DNA of 64,000 bases from contig NZ_BSPP01000019.1 of NCBI RefSeq assembly GCF_030161095.1, positions 1-64,000 of the forward strand, given 5' to 3'. Below, one piece after another: positions 1 to 7,608 of the stretch (position 1 is the stretch's first letter; each line of letters starts with the position of its first letter). Origin of the DNA: Cypionkella aquatica (GTDB taxonomy: Bacteria > Pseudomonadota > Alphaproteobacteria > Rhodobacterales > Rhodobacteraceae). The position numbers and the translations under genes were made by a program. Below the pieces are notes generated by a model. That model was not told where the DNA came from. It did no database searches and worked only from the letters and a program-made list of their open reading frames with translations.

Positions 1-365
1 CCGCCGCGCGGATCATCTCGGCCCTGAAGGCGAAGCACCCCGGCCTGCCGGTGATCGCCTTTCCGCGCGAGGCGGGCCCAGGATACATCGGGTTTGCGCA
101 GGCGACCGGGGCGGATTGCGTGGCGATTGACAACTCGGTCAGCCCGGAATGGGCGGCAGAGCATGTGCAACCGGGCGGCTGCGTGCAGGGCAATCTGTCG
201 CCGACGCATATGGTGACAGGCGGGCAGGAATTGGTGGACGCCACCCGCCGCGTGGTCGATGCTTTCAAGGGTGGCCCGCATATCTTCAACCTCGGCCACG
301 GCATCACGCCGGATGCCAGCCCGGACAACGTGGCGCTGATGGTTGAGACGGTCAGGGCGGGATGA
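1..365 (+). CDS. hemE: Uroporphyrinogen decarboxylase, 3' part (cut by window start)
   Basis: C-terminal third of HemE, which decarboxylates the four acetate side chains of uroporphyrinogen III to give coproporphyrinogen III in the cytoplasm. The reading frame is open from base 3 and ends at the TGA at 363-365. The family's C-terminal signature ([18 protein letters not shown]) is clear, as is a QGNLSP segment. The stop overlaps the start of bciA by four bases (ATGA), so the two are translationally coupled. The missing N-terminal part matches the partial hemE at the right end of the window (63416-64000). I infer these are one gene split by the arbitrary opening of a circular plasmid. The alternative is two separate hemE copies on a longer molecule. 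Confidence 0.93.
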   Translation, partial: AARIISALKAKHPGLPVIAFPREAGPGYIGFAQATGADCVAIDNSVSPEWAAEHVQPGGCVQGNLSPTHMVTGGQELVDATRRVVDAFKGGPHIFNLGHGITPDASPDNVALMVETVRAG

Positions 366-1333
366 GCGCGCCGCCCCCTGCCCTGCGGGTGTTGGTGCTG
401 GGGGCGACCGGCACGATTGGCCGCGCGACAGTGGCGGCGCTGCTGTCGCGCGGGCATCAGGTGGTGTGTTTTGTGCGGCCCGGTGCCGCCCCCCTGCCCC
501 AAGCGGCGCTGGTGCGGTTTGGGGATGTGACAGACCCTGCCCAACTGACCCGCGACGGCTTTCGTGGCGAAGCGTTTGATGCCGTGCTGTCTTGTCTCGC
601 CTCGCGCAGCGGTGCCCCGGCAGAGGCTTGGGCGATTGATCACAAAGCTCATGTCGATGCGCTGGCTGCAGCGCAGGCGGCAGGGGTGCGCCAGTTTGTG
701 CTGCTGTCGGCGATCTGCGTGCAAAAGCCGAAACTGGCATTTCAGCATGCCAAACTGGCGTTTGAGCGGGCCTTGATCGACTCGGGCCTGATCTATTCCA
801 TCGTGCGGCCAACGGCCTATTTCAAATCCTTGTCCGGGCAATTGAACCGACTGAAAGCAGGCAAGTCGTTTTTGCTGTTTGCTGATGGGGCTTTGACCGC
901 GTGCAAGCCGATCAGCGATGCCGACCTTGCCCGCTATCTGGCCGATTGCCTCAGCGATCCTCAGTTGCACAACCGCATCCTGCCGATTGGCGGCCCCGGC
1001 CCCGCGATCACGCCGCGCGCGCAGGGCGAGGCATTGTTTCGGCTGCTGGATCTGCCGCCGAAATTCCGGCATGTGCCAGTGGGCCTTCTGGATACGATCA
1101 TCGCCGGGTTGAGCGCGGCGGGGCGGATTGCGCCGCCGCTGCGCGCCAAGGCCGAACTGGCGCGGATCGGGCGCTATTATGCCACCGAATCCATGTTGGT
1201 GCTGAACCCCGCCACCGGGTGCTATGACGCCGATGCCACGCCCAGCACAGGATCAGACACGCTGTTTGACCATTACGCCCGCCTTTTGCGCGGCGAAGCG
1301 CTGGATGATCGCGGCGCGCATGCGGTCTTCTAG
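362..1333 (+). CDS. bciA: Divinyl (proto)chlorophyllide a 8-vinyl reductase, BciA type
   Basis: 323-residue NAD(P)-binding protein of the atypical short-chain dehydrogenase/NmrA type. It starts with a Rossmann glycine motif ([18 protein letters not shown], residues about 10-28). Features typical of BciA/DVR proteins are the SAICVQKP segment, an [14 protein letters not shown] block, [12 protein letters not shown], and ATESMLV near the C terminus. BciA reduces the C8 vinyl group of chlorophyll precursors with NADPH. The ATG overlaps the hemE stop (ATGA), so it should be expressed with hemE. In Rhodobacter the gene usually lies outside the photosynthesis cluster, so its place here, behind hemE and its PpsR operator, is notable. 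No bchJ-like gene was seen. It ends 6 bp before the convergent aerR-like gene. Confidence 0.85.
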   Translation: MSAPPPALRVLVLGATGTIGRATVAALLSRGHQVVCFVRPGAAPLPQAALVRFGDVTDPAQLTRDGFRGEAFDAVLSCLASRSGAPAEAWAIDHKAHVDALAAAQAAGVRQFVLLSAICVQKPKLAFQHAKLAFERALIDSGLIYSIVRPTAYFKSLSGQLNRLKAGKSFLLFADGALTACKPISDADLARYLADCLSDPQLHNRILPIGGPGPAITPRAQGEALFRLLDLPPKFRHVPVGLLDTIIAGLSAAGRIAPPLRAKAELARIGRYYATESMLVLNPATGCYDADATPSTGSDTLFDHYARLLRGEALDDRGAHAVF

Positions 1334-1339
1334 ACGCGG

Positions 1340-2164
1340 CTAGATCATCAGCCTGTTGGTGGGCAGGTTCAGCAACCGATCCATATGCGCCAAAGCACTG
1401 TCGAAATCCGCCGCCGCCGCATCCGCGCCCGTCACCCCCACCAAAGTCAGATTGCTGGCGGCGATCTGGCCACAAACCAATATCCGCGCGCCGGGATTAT
1501 GGATGCGCAAGGCCACGATCAGCCGCGTCAGCGCGGGCAGCGACCGCTTGCCGCTGGCGGATAACCCGATCAACACGGGCTGGCGATGCTCCAGCTTTTC
1601 CACCAAAGCATCATGGCTTAACCCGACCATCAGCTCGATATCCCAGCCGCGCTCTCGGGCAAGGTCGCTGGCGATGGTGATGCCAAGCGTATGATTCTCA
1701 CCCGGAACCGAGGCAAAGGTGGCCGCGCGCAGCAAGTTTGGCGCGGCAGTCGGGCGTTCACGCCGCAGGATGCGCAGAATGGCATAGATCCGGCCCGCAG
1801 CGATCGTCACCCGGTAAAAACTGACCTCATCCGTCTCCCACCACTCGCCCAACCGCCGCGCGGCCACGCTGAGATACAGCAGACACAGCGTTTCATAGCT
1901 GGACCCTTTCAGCTGCGCGCTTTCGATGAAACTGGCGGCTTCATGAGGGTCATCCGACAGTAAGGCATTGCACAGCATGTCTATTTCATCGGGGCATGGC
2001 TGCAGATCGGGCAACACGTCAAGGCGCAGATTGTTGGCAACGCGGCTGACAACCTCAGCCGCGAGCGTGGTCAGCGTGGCTTGCGGCAATGACTTTTGCA
2101 CGACCTCAACTTCAGAGAACGCCGCTTCAAGCATGTGCCTGTCAAATGTAGCAGAGCGTGACAT
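1340..2164 (-). CDS. Second AerR/PpaA-like cobalamin-binding regulator
   Basis: 274-residue protein resembling AerR/PpaA, the B12-binding antirepressor that works with PpsR. The N-terminal half (about 1-130) is helical and contains RRLGEWWETDEVSFYRVT, matching the segment RRMGQSWLDDELSWIDVT of the AerR at 22323-23114. The C-terminal half is a B12-binding Rossmann domain with PGENHTLGITIA, which retains the histidine equivalent to the cobalamin ligand in AerR (EQHTLG). I chose the ATG at 2164 because it has a strong ribosome site (GGAGG, 8 bases upstream); an upstream in-frame start is less likely. A predicted EcfG-type promoter on the same strand lies about 330 bp upstream. The gene is a diverged paralogue rather than a recent duplicate. 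Its targets are unknown. Confidence 0.75.
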   Translation of the reverse strand: MSRSATFDRHMLEAAFSEVEVVQKSLPQATLTTLAAEVVSRVANNLRLDVLPDLQPCPDEIDMLCNALLSDDPHEAASFIESAQLKGSSYETLCLLYLSVAARRLGEWWETDEVSFYRVTIAAGRIYAILRILRRERPTAAPNLLRAATFASVPGENHTLGITIASDLARERGWDIELMVGLSHDALVEKLEHRQPVLIGLSASGKRSLPALTRLIVALRIHNPGARILVCGQIAASNLTLVGVTGADAAAADFDSALAHMDRLLNLPTNRLMI

Positions 2165-2489
2165 GTTGACCCCCTCCAAAGCCATCAGTGCCAATGGCCC
2201 GCCGAGAGATCAACCGATCTCCGTATGCCTTTGAAGGTCTGACTATATGGCCTTTCTAAATTGGAGCAAGTCTGCTTTGCCGGAAAATAATCACCGCAAA
2301 AATTGCTGCACTGCGCCTGTTAAAATGCTGCGGTGCAGCTTTGGGAAGATCGTTCCCAAGCTGTTTTGATACGCCGCCCATGATAGCCCGCTGCAATATG
2401 ATTTGCGCGCGGATGGTCAGGAAAATAAGGCCGGTATGGCAGATTGCATGGCCCAATCCAGTGCTGCTTTGCACTGAAAAACCGGCGGC

Positions 2490-2514
2490 AACGCCCAAAG
2501 GCCGTGTTGGTTCC
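2490..2514 (-). promoter_or_regulatory. EcfG-like promoter, minus strand (GGAAC-N16-CGTT)
   Basis: Read on the minus strand, GGAAC (2514-2510) is followed after exactly 16 bases by CGTT (2493-2490). This is the consensus of the alphaproteobacterial general stress sigma factor EcfG. It points at the AerR-like gene, leaving a leader of about 310 bases. It mirrors the plus-strand copy at 2538-2562; the two -35 boxes lie in the inverted repeat TGGTTCCAA (2508-2516) and TTGGAACCA (2536-2544). Confidence 0.55.
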
Positions 2515-2537
2515 AATTGAATTTGTTGATTAATTTT

Positions 2538-2562
2538 GGAACCACCCTGCGGCGATGACGTT
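2538..2562 (+). promoter_or_regulatory. EcfG-like promoter, plus strand (GGAAC-N16-CGTT)
   Basis: GGAAC at 2538-2542 and CGTT at 2559-2562 with a 16-base spacer, matching the EcfG consensus. Transcription would start near 2570, about 43 bases before the ATG of the PRC-barrel gene. PRC-barrel proteins are plausible members of a general stress regulon. The window encodes no EcfG, NepR or PhyR, so the sigma factor would have to be chromosomal. Confidence 0.6.
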
Positions 2563-2612
2563 TTCCAGACAGCGCTGAATGCGTGAAACCAATGCATCCA
2601 CAGGAGACTACG

Positions 2613-3452
2613 ATGAAAAAGTTTTTGCTTTCTACCGCCATGGTTGCGGGCCTTTCCGGTGCCGCTTTTGCTCAAGATTCCGCCAGCGCTTTCCGTGCTG
2701 CAGCCGATCCGCTGAATGTGCGGGCGTCTGATTTCATCGGCATGCGGATCTATGCATCCGAAGCCGCGATTGATGCCACCGAATATAACGGCACTCAGGA
2801 TGGTTGGGATGATATCGGCGAAGTCAACGACGTGATCCTGTCGCGTGATGGCAAGGTCGATGCGGTTCTGGTCGATATCGGTGGTTTCCTTGGCATGGGC
2901 GAGCGTCAGGTCGCCGTTGGCATGGAGGCGATCAAATTCGTCAGCGACAGCGCCACTGCCGATGCGCCGGATGACTTCTTCCTTGTGATGTCGGCCAAGC
3001 GCGCCGATTTTGAAGCGGCCCCGGCCTACACCATGGGCGACGCCACGACGGCACCGGCCGCAACTGCAGAAGCACCTGCTGCCGATGCGATGGCCGCCGA
3101 CACCACCATGGCGGACACCACGACGGCGGACACCACCCGCGCGCCGCTGGTGCGTGAAGGCTATGTCGCAGCCGATGCCACCGTGCTGACCTCGGAAAAG
3201 CTGACCGGTGCCAAGGTCTATGACGCCACCGATGCGTCGATTGGTGAAGTGTCAAATCTGGTGCTGTCGGCCGATGGCAAGATCGAACAGGTCATCGTTG
3301 ATGTTGGCGGTTTCCTTGGCATGGGTGAAAAGCCCGTCGCTCTGCCGCTGGCCGAAGTGGACATTCTGAAAGCCGCCGATGGCGACGAACTGCGCGTCTA
3401 TTTGGGTCAAACCAAAGAGCAGCTGGAAGCTTTGCCGAAGTATGAAGGCTGA
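2613..3452 (+). CDS. Exported protein with two PRC-barrel domains
   Basis: 279-residue protein. It starts with a clear Sec signal peptide (MKKFLLSTAMVAGLSGAAFA, cleavage after residue 20). Two PRC-barrel domains follow, at about 30-120 and 185-275. They share the pattern IGEV..V.LS.DGK......VD.GGFLGMGE, pointing to an internal duplication. A linker rich in Ala and Thr, with repeats of the type ADTT(M/T), separates them. ATG 2613 is chosen over an upstream ATG because of the AGGAGA ribosome site and the signal peptide. Related periplasmic PRC-barrel proteins in Rhodobacterales have no firm biochemical role. The EcfG-like promoter upstream suggests stress induction. The cytoplasmic PRC-barrel of PuhA is only distantly related. 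Confidence 0.82.
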   Translation: MKKFLLSTAMVAGLSGAAFAQDSASAFRAAADPLNVRASDFIGMRIYASEAAIDATEYNGTQDGWDDIGEVNDVILSRDGKVDAVLVDIGGFLGMGERQVAVGMEAIKFVSDSATADAPDDFFLVMSAKRADFEAAPAYTMGDATTAPAATAEAPAADAMAADTTMADTTTADTTRAPLVREGYVAADATVLTSEKLTGAKVYDATDASIGEVSNLVLSADGKIEQVIVDVGGFLGMGEKPVALPLAEVDILKAADGDELRVYLGQTKEQLEALPKYEG

Positions 3453-3511
3453 TCTGCCAGTCTGACCGAAAAACTGGTCTGATCAAAAATGTGGTCTGAT
3501 CAAACAAATAA

Positions 3512-3537
3512 GGCCCGCCCTTCCCGGCGGGCCTTTT
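3512..3537 (+). terminator. Rho-independent terminator after the PRC-barrel gene
   Basis: Perfect 8-bp stem GGCCCGCC (3512-3519) and GGCGGGCC (3526-3533) with a 6-base loop, followed by TTTT. It lies 60 bp after the PRC-barrel stop codon. Just before it, the sequence GGTCTGATCAAA occurs twice in tandem. Confidence 0.85.
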
Positions 3538-3540
3538 CAC

Positions 3541-3922
3541 ACCATTTTCCTACCGCGCAATCGGTTTGCGGCATCCCCAAACGCCGCTGTTTAATGCGCA
3601 GGGCAACCGGGCTTGAGGTGACGAACGCAGCCCCGCTTCAAAGCCAAAAGATGCAGGCGAATGGGCAGTCTTTCGGGCCATATTCCACATACTTTCAATA
3701 CCTTACCCCAAAACATCAACGGCAGCCCGCATTTGGCGATACGCTGGATTCCCCAGAACTCGGATATTTTACGACGTATCGGGCTGGTGATGAAGGCTGT
3801 GGAGCGCCCCGCGACCTTGGCCTCGACGCTGCTGCCATTAAAGCGCAGCGCCATTGACGCAGGGCTTGGCGTCGCAACCATCGCCCTTGGCGGATTGCGT
3901 CATGCCAGCCTCGACCCGACAA
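3541..3922. other. Gap without a supported gene
   Basis: About 380 bp between the PRC-barrel terminator and the downstream end of repC. Open frames on both strands are short, start poorly and have no recognisable domain. Base composition is a little more even than in the neighbouring genes. It may be the remains of an inactivated gene or mobile element at the replicon boundary, but I recognise nothing specific. Confidence 0.4.
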
Positions 3923-3966
3923 AGTTGACAGCTGACAACTCCGCCCCACAGTTGACAGCTGTCAAC
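3923..3966. repeat. Tandem palindromes next to the repC stop
   Basis: A perfect 16-bp palindrome GTTGACAGCTGTCAAC (3951-3966) and a near-copy AGTTGACAGCTGACAACT (3923-3940), 10 bp apart, begin 1 bp beyond the repC stop codon. No T run follows, so this is not a typical terminator. The core TTGACAGC also occurs at 5219, in the repB-repC gap. It could be a protein-binding site of the replicon. Confidence 0.5.
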
Positions 3967-3967
3967 C

Positions 3968-5173
3968 TCACGCCGCCCTCGCCGTTTCGCTGTTCAGCAG
4001 CGCCATGATCATCGGCCCCGCCGAGAATCCGCCCGCCGCAGCCTTGCCCGAAAGTGCCCGCAGATAGCCGCCCGGATTGGAAATGCTGCCAATCCGCTGC
4101 ATCATTGCCACCACCGCAATCGCCGCCGTCTCTGGCCCCATGAACCGCTGCGCTTCCGCCCAAGCCGAGGCGCTAATCCCCATCATCCCGCGCAATTCCG
4201 ACGCCAGCACCACCAGATCGCGCCATTGCGTCAGGTTTGATCGGGCATAGGGCTGAATATCGGGGCAAGCTTTCAGCACCAACACCAGCGGAACACTTGG
4301 CATCTGCACCCCCACCCCCTGATCAGGTTCAGACGCGACCGCGCCGCCGCCCCTGCCTGTTTCTAGGCAAGGTTCAAATTCATAAGAGTCTTGCTTTGAA
4401 TTCGTATAGTGACGCTCAGAATGGGCGGCAGTGCCGTGCATTTTTTCTGATTTAACATCAATCATAACGCGCAAAGCCTGCAGGATATCCCCAGCCTCGC
4501 CCAGAAGCCGCGCGACAACATCGGCGTCCATCTTGCGCCGCAACGCCGCCCGCAGCGGCAGCAAGCGCGCCTCCAGCCCCGCCCAGTCGCCCGGCAGGCA
4601 AGCCTCGATGCCATAGGCCAGCAGCTTGGCCGCATCGCGCATCCGCAACACCAGCGCTTCACGCGCGCGGTGCAGATGATCTGCGGCCTGCGTCACCTCT
4701 GCCGCCGCCGCCACGATATCGCCCGCGCGCAGCAGCAGCGGGCGCAGATCCAGCCCGAACGCCTGCACCAACGCACCTGCGCGATCCCGCGCCGCATAGC
4801 GCTTGCCGTTGGGGCTATCCTGCCGCCACAGCAGCCCCGCCTTGACCAACACCGCCAGATGCCGCCGCAACGTGCTTTCCGCCATGCCATGCGCGCGGTC
4901 TGACAGCGCGGCGTTCGACGGAAACACCACCAGATCGGCCGTGTCCTCCAGCGCCTTGGCGGGCAGGAAGGATAGCAGCGCATACAGCACCGACAGATCG
5001 CGGTCGCTTAGGCCAAACCGCACCCGTGCTGTGCGCAAGTCGTTGAAAAGCGACCATTTATCAATGCGGGGCAAACCAGATTGGGGCAGGGCGGACTCGT
5101 CCAGGGCACGCGCTGCCAACAGGCCAGCCGTCACCGCTTGCCGCCCAAAGGGCGTCACTGAGATGTGTTTCAT
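3968..5173 (-). CDS. repC: Plasmid replication initiator RepC
   Basis: 401-residue initiator of repABC plasmids, which acts at an origin usually inside its own gene. The N-terminal half has the family's opening (HISVTPFGRQ), a winged-helix-like region with LSDRDLSVLYALLSFLP and a second HTH with ALSDRAHGMAESTLRRHLAVL. A variable middle segment (about 255-305) is followed by a conserved C-terminal helical domain. The ATG at 5173 fits the family start; the GTG at 5233 would add 20 residues of unlikely sequence. It is the last gene of repA-repB-repC on the minus strand. A gap of 167 bp separates it from repB and holds a probable antisense RNA that would limit RepC synthesis. Confidence 0.93.
   Translation of the reverse strand: MKHISVTPFGRQAVTAGLLAARALDESALPQSGLPRIDKWSLFNDLRTARVRFGLSDRDLSVLYALLSFLPAKALEDTADLVVFPSNAALSDRAHGMAESTLRRHLAVLVKAGLLWRQDSPNGKRYAARDRAGALVQAFGLDLRPLLLRAGDIVAAAAEVTQAADHLHRAREALVLRMRDAAKLLAYGIEACLPGDWAGLEARLLPLRAALRRKMDADVVARLLGEAGDILQALRVMIDVKSEKMHGTAAHSERHYTNSKQDSYEFEPCLETGRGGGAVASEPDQGVGVQMPSVPLVLVLKACPDIQPYARSNLTQWRDLVVLASELRGMMGISASAWAEAQRFMGPETAAIAVVAMMQRIGSISNPGGYLRALSGKAAAGGFSAGPMIMALLNSETARAA
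4363..4470. other. Possible origin of replication (AT-rich stretch inside repC)
   Basis: Within the GC-rich repC gene, this stretch is clearly richer in A and T and encodes the variable middle of the protein. In studied repABC plasmids the origin lies inside repC in such a low-GC segment. The assignment rests on position and composition only; no iterons were recognised. Confidence 0.4.
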
Positions 5174-5218
5174 TGGGGTATCACGCGGCAAAACTGCTCC
5201 GGCCGCTGAAAACAGCGG

Positions 5219-5248
5219 TTGACAGCCGAACACAAGAGCGCCTATTTC
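5219..5248 (+). promoter_or_regulatory. Promoter of the counter-transcribed RNA
   Basis: Perfect -35 box TTGACA at 5219-5224 and a weak -10 (TATTTC, 5243-5248) 18 bases further on, pointing into the repB-repC gap opposite to repABC. A start near 5255 would give a transcript of about 50 bases ending at the hairpin at 5272-5305. Confidence 0.55.
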
Positions 5249-5254
5249 TTGAAG

Positions 5255-5305
5255 TGCAAAGACAAGAATGGGCCTCTCGGAATGTCATGTTCCGGGGGGC
5301 TTTTT
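5255..5305 (+). ncRNA. Counter-transcribed RNA between repB and repC (incompatibility RNA)
   Basis: repABC plasmids encode a small antisense RNA in the repB-repC gap that pairs with the repC leader and sets copy number. Here the gap holds a plus-strand promoter and an 11-bp stem: GCCTCTCGGAA (5272-5282) pairs with TTCCGGGGGGC (5290-5300) around a 7-base loop, with two G-U pairs, followed by TTTTT. That is a good Rho-independent terminator at the expected place. The predicted length of about 50 bases agrees with known examples. The exact 5' end is estimated. Confidence 0.7.
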
Positions 5306-5340
5306 GTTATGCCGGACCGTGCCTCCTTTCTGGTTCAGGG

Positions 5341-6279
5341 TTACGCATTGGGCTTGCCACTCTGCCAATCGCGCAGCAGGGCGGGAAGATTGTCGAGAAG
5401 CCAGTCCTCAAACCCGGCGGTTTGCGTCAGACGCAGCTTCAATGTCAGGGTTGTGGCGCCCAAAGACGCCTCGGCCAAGGGCGCACCGCCGATCGCCAGC
5501 ACCACACGCGGGGCAGGGCGGGGCAGGGGGGTCGCCCCCATGGCAGGCTGGCGTGTGGTGGCTTGCGTGGTCAGATGATCCCACACCGCCTGAAACCGCG
5601 CGTCCGAGCTTTCGCCCACCGCCGCCGCGACACCGTCGCCGCCCGCCTCGACCAGATCAGCCAGCGCCAGCCAACGGTCGCGGCCCACCGACGGCGCGGC
5701 CCCAATCGCCTCGATCAGCGCCGCCGGCAAACGCCCCGCCACCGACAGCATCCGCGACGCCAGAGTCTTATCCACCGACAGCGCATCGCAGATCACCTTG
5801 CGGTCATAGCCCGCATCCTGCAATTGCCGCGCAAAATTCACCTTCTCGATGAACGACAGATCGCGCCGCGCGGTGTTTTCCTGCCCCTGCGCCAGCACCA
5901 GCGCCCGGTCATCCAGATCACGCACCAGCGCCTTGACGGGCTGCCCCAGCGCGCGCATCGCCAGCACCCGGCGACGGCCATAGACGATCTGAAAGCGCCC
6001 CTCGACCTCAGGATGCGGGCGCACCAGCACAGGCACCTGCTGGCCATACTCACCGATAGACCGCGCCAAAGCGCTGTCATCCACCGCATCGCTTTCCAGC
6101 CGGTCCTGCAAACCGCCCGCCTCGATCAGATCGGGGTCAAGCTCGATCACCGAGCGGGCTTTCAGATCGGCAATCGAGCGTGAAACCGCCCCAATCGCGC
6201 CCTTTTGCGCCCGGGGCGGTGCCGCAGCCGAGGGCGCAGGGGTCGCCAGCAATCCGATCAACACATCCTTGCGTGCCAT
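5341..6279 (-). CDS. repB: Plasmid partition protein RepB (ParB family)
   Basis: 312-residue centromere-binding protein of the repABC system; it binds parS palindromes and works with RepA to segregate the plasmid. The N-terminal ParB/Srx-like domain (about 50-150) shows GQQVPVLVRPHP and IVYGRRRVLAMRALG, the ParB nucleotide-binding signature, and the ENTARRDLSFIEKVNFARQL segment. An HTH follows (GYDRKVICDALSVDKTLASRM, about 165-185). ATG 6279 directly abuts the repA stop codon, so the two genes are translationally linked. The obvious parS candidate of this operon is the palindrome at 7609-7624, upstream of repA. The C-terminal third is more variable and carries RepB-type dimer sequences. Confidence 0.93.
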   Translation of the reverse strand: MARKDVLIGLLATPAPSAAAPPRAQKGAIGAVSRSIADLKARSVIELDPDLIEAGGLQDRLESDAVDDSALARSIGEYGQQVPVLVRPHPEVEGRFQIVYGRRRVLAMRALGQPVKALVRDLDDRALVLAQGQENTARRDLSFIEKVNFARQLQDAGYDRKVICDALSVDKTLASRMLSVAGRLPAALIEAIGAAPSVGRDRWLALADLVEAGGDGVAAAVGESSDARFQAVWDHLTTQATTRQPAMGATPLPRPAPRVVLAIGGAPLAEASLGATTLTLKLRLTQTAGFEDWLLDNLPALLRDWQSGKPNA

Positions 6280-7455
6280 CTACCGCCCCCATGCCGCTTG
6301 AATAAGACCCTCAATCTCGCCATTCACCGCGTTCAGACTTTCCATCGCGCGCTCATAGGTCGCCCGGGTGAAATCGGCCTTTTCCACCTCGTACAAGGTC
6401 TGCTTGGTCAGGCCCGCATCCGAAATAGCCGTCGATTTCAACACGGTATGGTTCAGCACATGGTCGCCGAACAGGCTGCGCATGAAACTGACCATCTGGT
6501 TTTGCGGCCCATCGCCGGGTTCATACCGCGTCACCAGATAGCGCAGCCAGTCGTAACTCATGTTGCCGCCCGCATCCGCCACCACGCCCAGCAGGTTCGA
6601 GGTCATCAGCAGAAACTGGCACATGCTCATCACATCCAGCATCTGCGGATGCACCGTCACCAGAACCGAAGTGGCCGCAGACAGTGCCGACATGGTCAGA
6701 AACCCCAGTTGCGGCGGACAGTCGATCACAACCAGATCGTACTCGGCTTCCACCTGCGCCAAGGCATCGGAAATTCTGGTAAAGAACAGGTTAGCGCTGC
6801 GTTCGGCCAGCACACGCGGCGTGTCATGTTCAAACTCCATCAACTCCAGATTGCCGGGAATCAGATGCAGATTGGTGAAATACGTCGGGCGGATGATGTC
6901 ACGCAGCGGCACCGGATCATCATAGCGAATCGCGTCATACAAAGTGCCGCCATCGGCCAGATCAAACTCGGGCTGATAGCCGTGCAGCGCCGAAAGGCTG
7001 GCCTGCGGGTCAAGGTCAATCGCCAGCACCCGGTAGCCATCCAGCGCCGCCTTTTGCGCCAGATGCGCCGCCGTCGTGGTCTTGCCAGAGCCACCTTTGA
7101 AGTTGATCACCGTGACCACCTGCAGATGATCCCCGGCCCGCCGCCCCGGAATGTAGGTGCCCGGCGCTTTCGCACCCACTTCAAGCATCTGCCGTAACGC
7201 CATGATATCTTGCGAAGAATACATCCGCCGCCCGCCAGCCCCCGTCTGCGGTTGCGGCCCGCGCCCTTCCAGCGACAGCTTGCGCAGATAGGCGTCTTTC
7301 ACGCCCAGCAGCCCCGCCACCTCGCCCGAGCTGAACGAGCGCAGTTGCTTTTGCGCATTGGGTGGGAAAAGCTGCGTGCGATGCGCCATCAGACGCTCTG
7401 ACAGCTTGGCAGCATGTTCGCCGACCAAACGGTCGATCCGGTTTTTTTCTTGCAT
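6280..7455 (-). CDS. repA: Plasmid partition ATPase RepA (ParA family)
   Basis: 391-residue ParA-type ATPase of the repABC system and likely autorepressor of the operon. An N-terminal MerR-like HTH region (FSSGEVAGLLGVKDAYLRKL, about 45-64) is followed by the deviant Walker A motif FKGGSGKTTTAAHLA (about 120-135), the DPQASLSALHG segment and the Walker B-like VVIDCPPQLGFLT. I chose ATG 7455; a GTG at 7482 would add 9 residues. An inverted repeat at 7489-7525 just upstream is a plausible operator. It is the first gene of repABC, and the divergent parB-like gene starts 284 bp away. Confidence 0.93.
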   Translation of the reverse strand: MQEKNRIDRLVGEHAAKLSERLMAHRTQLFPPNAQKQLRSFSSGEVAGLLGVKDAYLRKLSLEGRGPQPQTGAGGRRMYSSQDIMALRQMLEVGAKAPGTYIPGRRAGDHLQVVTVINFKGGSGKTTTAAHLAQKAALDGYRVLAIDLDPQASLSALHGYQPEFDLADGGTLYDAIRYDDPVPLRDIIRPTYFTNLHLIPGNLELMEFEHDTPRVLAERSANLFFTRISDALAQVEAEYDLVVIDCPPQLGFLTMSALSAATSVLVTVHPQMLDVMSMCQFLLMTSNLLGVVADAGGNMSYDWLRYLVTRYEPGDGPQNQMVSFMRSLFGDHVLNHTVLKSTAISDAGLTKQTLYEVEKADFTRATYERAMESLNAVNGEIEGLIQAAWGR

Positions 7456-7488
7456 GTCCTGCCCAGACTTAGTGTCTAACACCGTTTG

Positions 7489-7525
7489 TTACGGCATTTA
7501 TCGGTTATTTCCGTTTATACCGTAA
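7489..7525. promoter_or_regulatory. Inverted repeat upstream of repA, probable repA operator
   Basis: Outer arms TTACGG (7489-7494) and CCGTAA (7520-7525) flank inner arms TATCGG and CCGTTTA in an AT-rich stretch directly before repA. Placement fits the operator-promoter region where RepA represses repABC. No clean -35/-10 pair was identified. Confidence 0.5.
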
Positions 7526-7608
7526 TTGAATGGCGCAGGAATCCGAGTCGCGCAAGACATTTCTGTATCTTGTGGCGCCCTATCCCAAAACCACAATCAC
7601 CAGAGATT

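Noticed and set aside
2256-2675. Minus-strand frame in the divergent promoter region, considered as a small stress protein such as NepR
   Set aside because: It does not resemble NepR, and its first part lies over the PRC-barrel gene. A shorter 42-residue version is possible but unsupported.
3661-4008. 115-residue plus-strand frame before repC, and minus-strand frames over the same stretch
   Set aside because: No recognisable family, weak start signals and overlap with the end of repC. Could be gene remains but cannot be supported.
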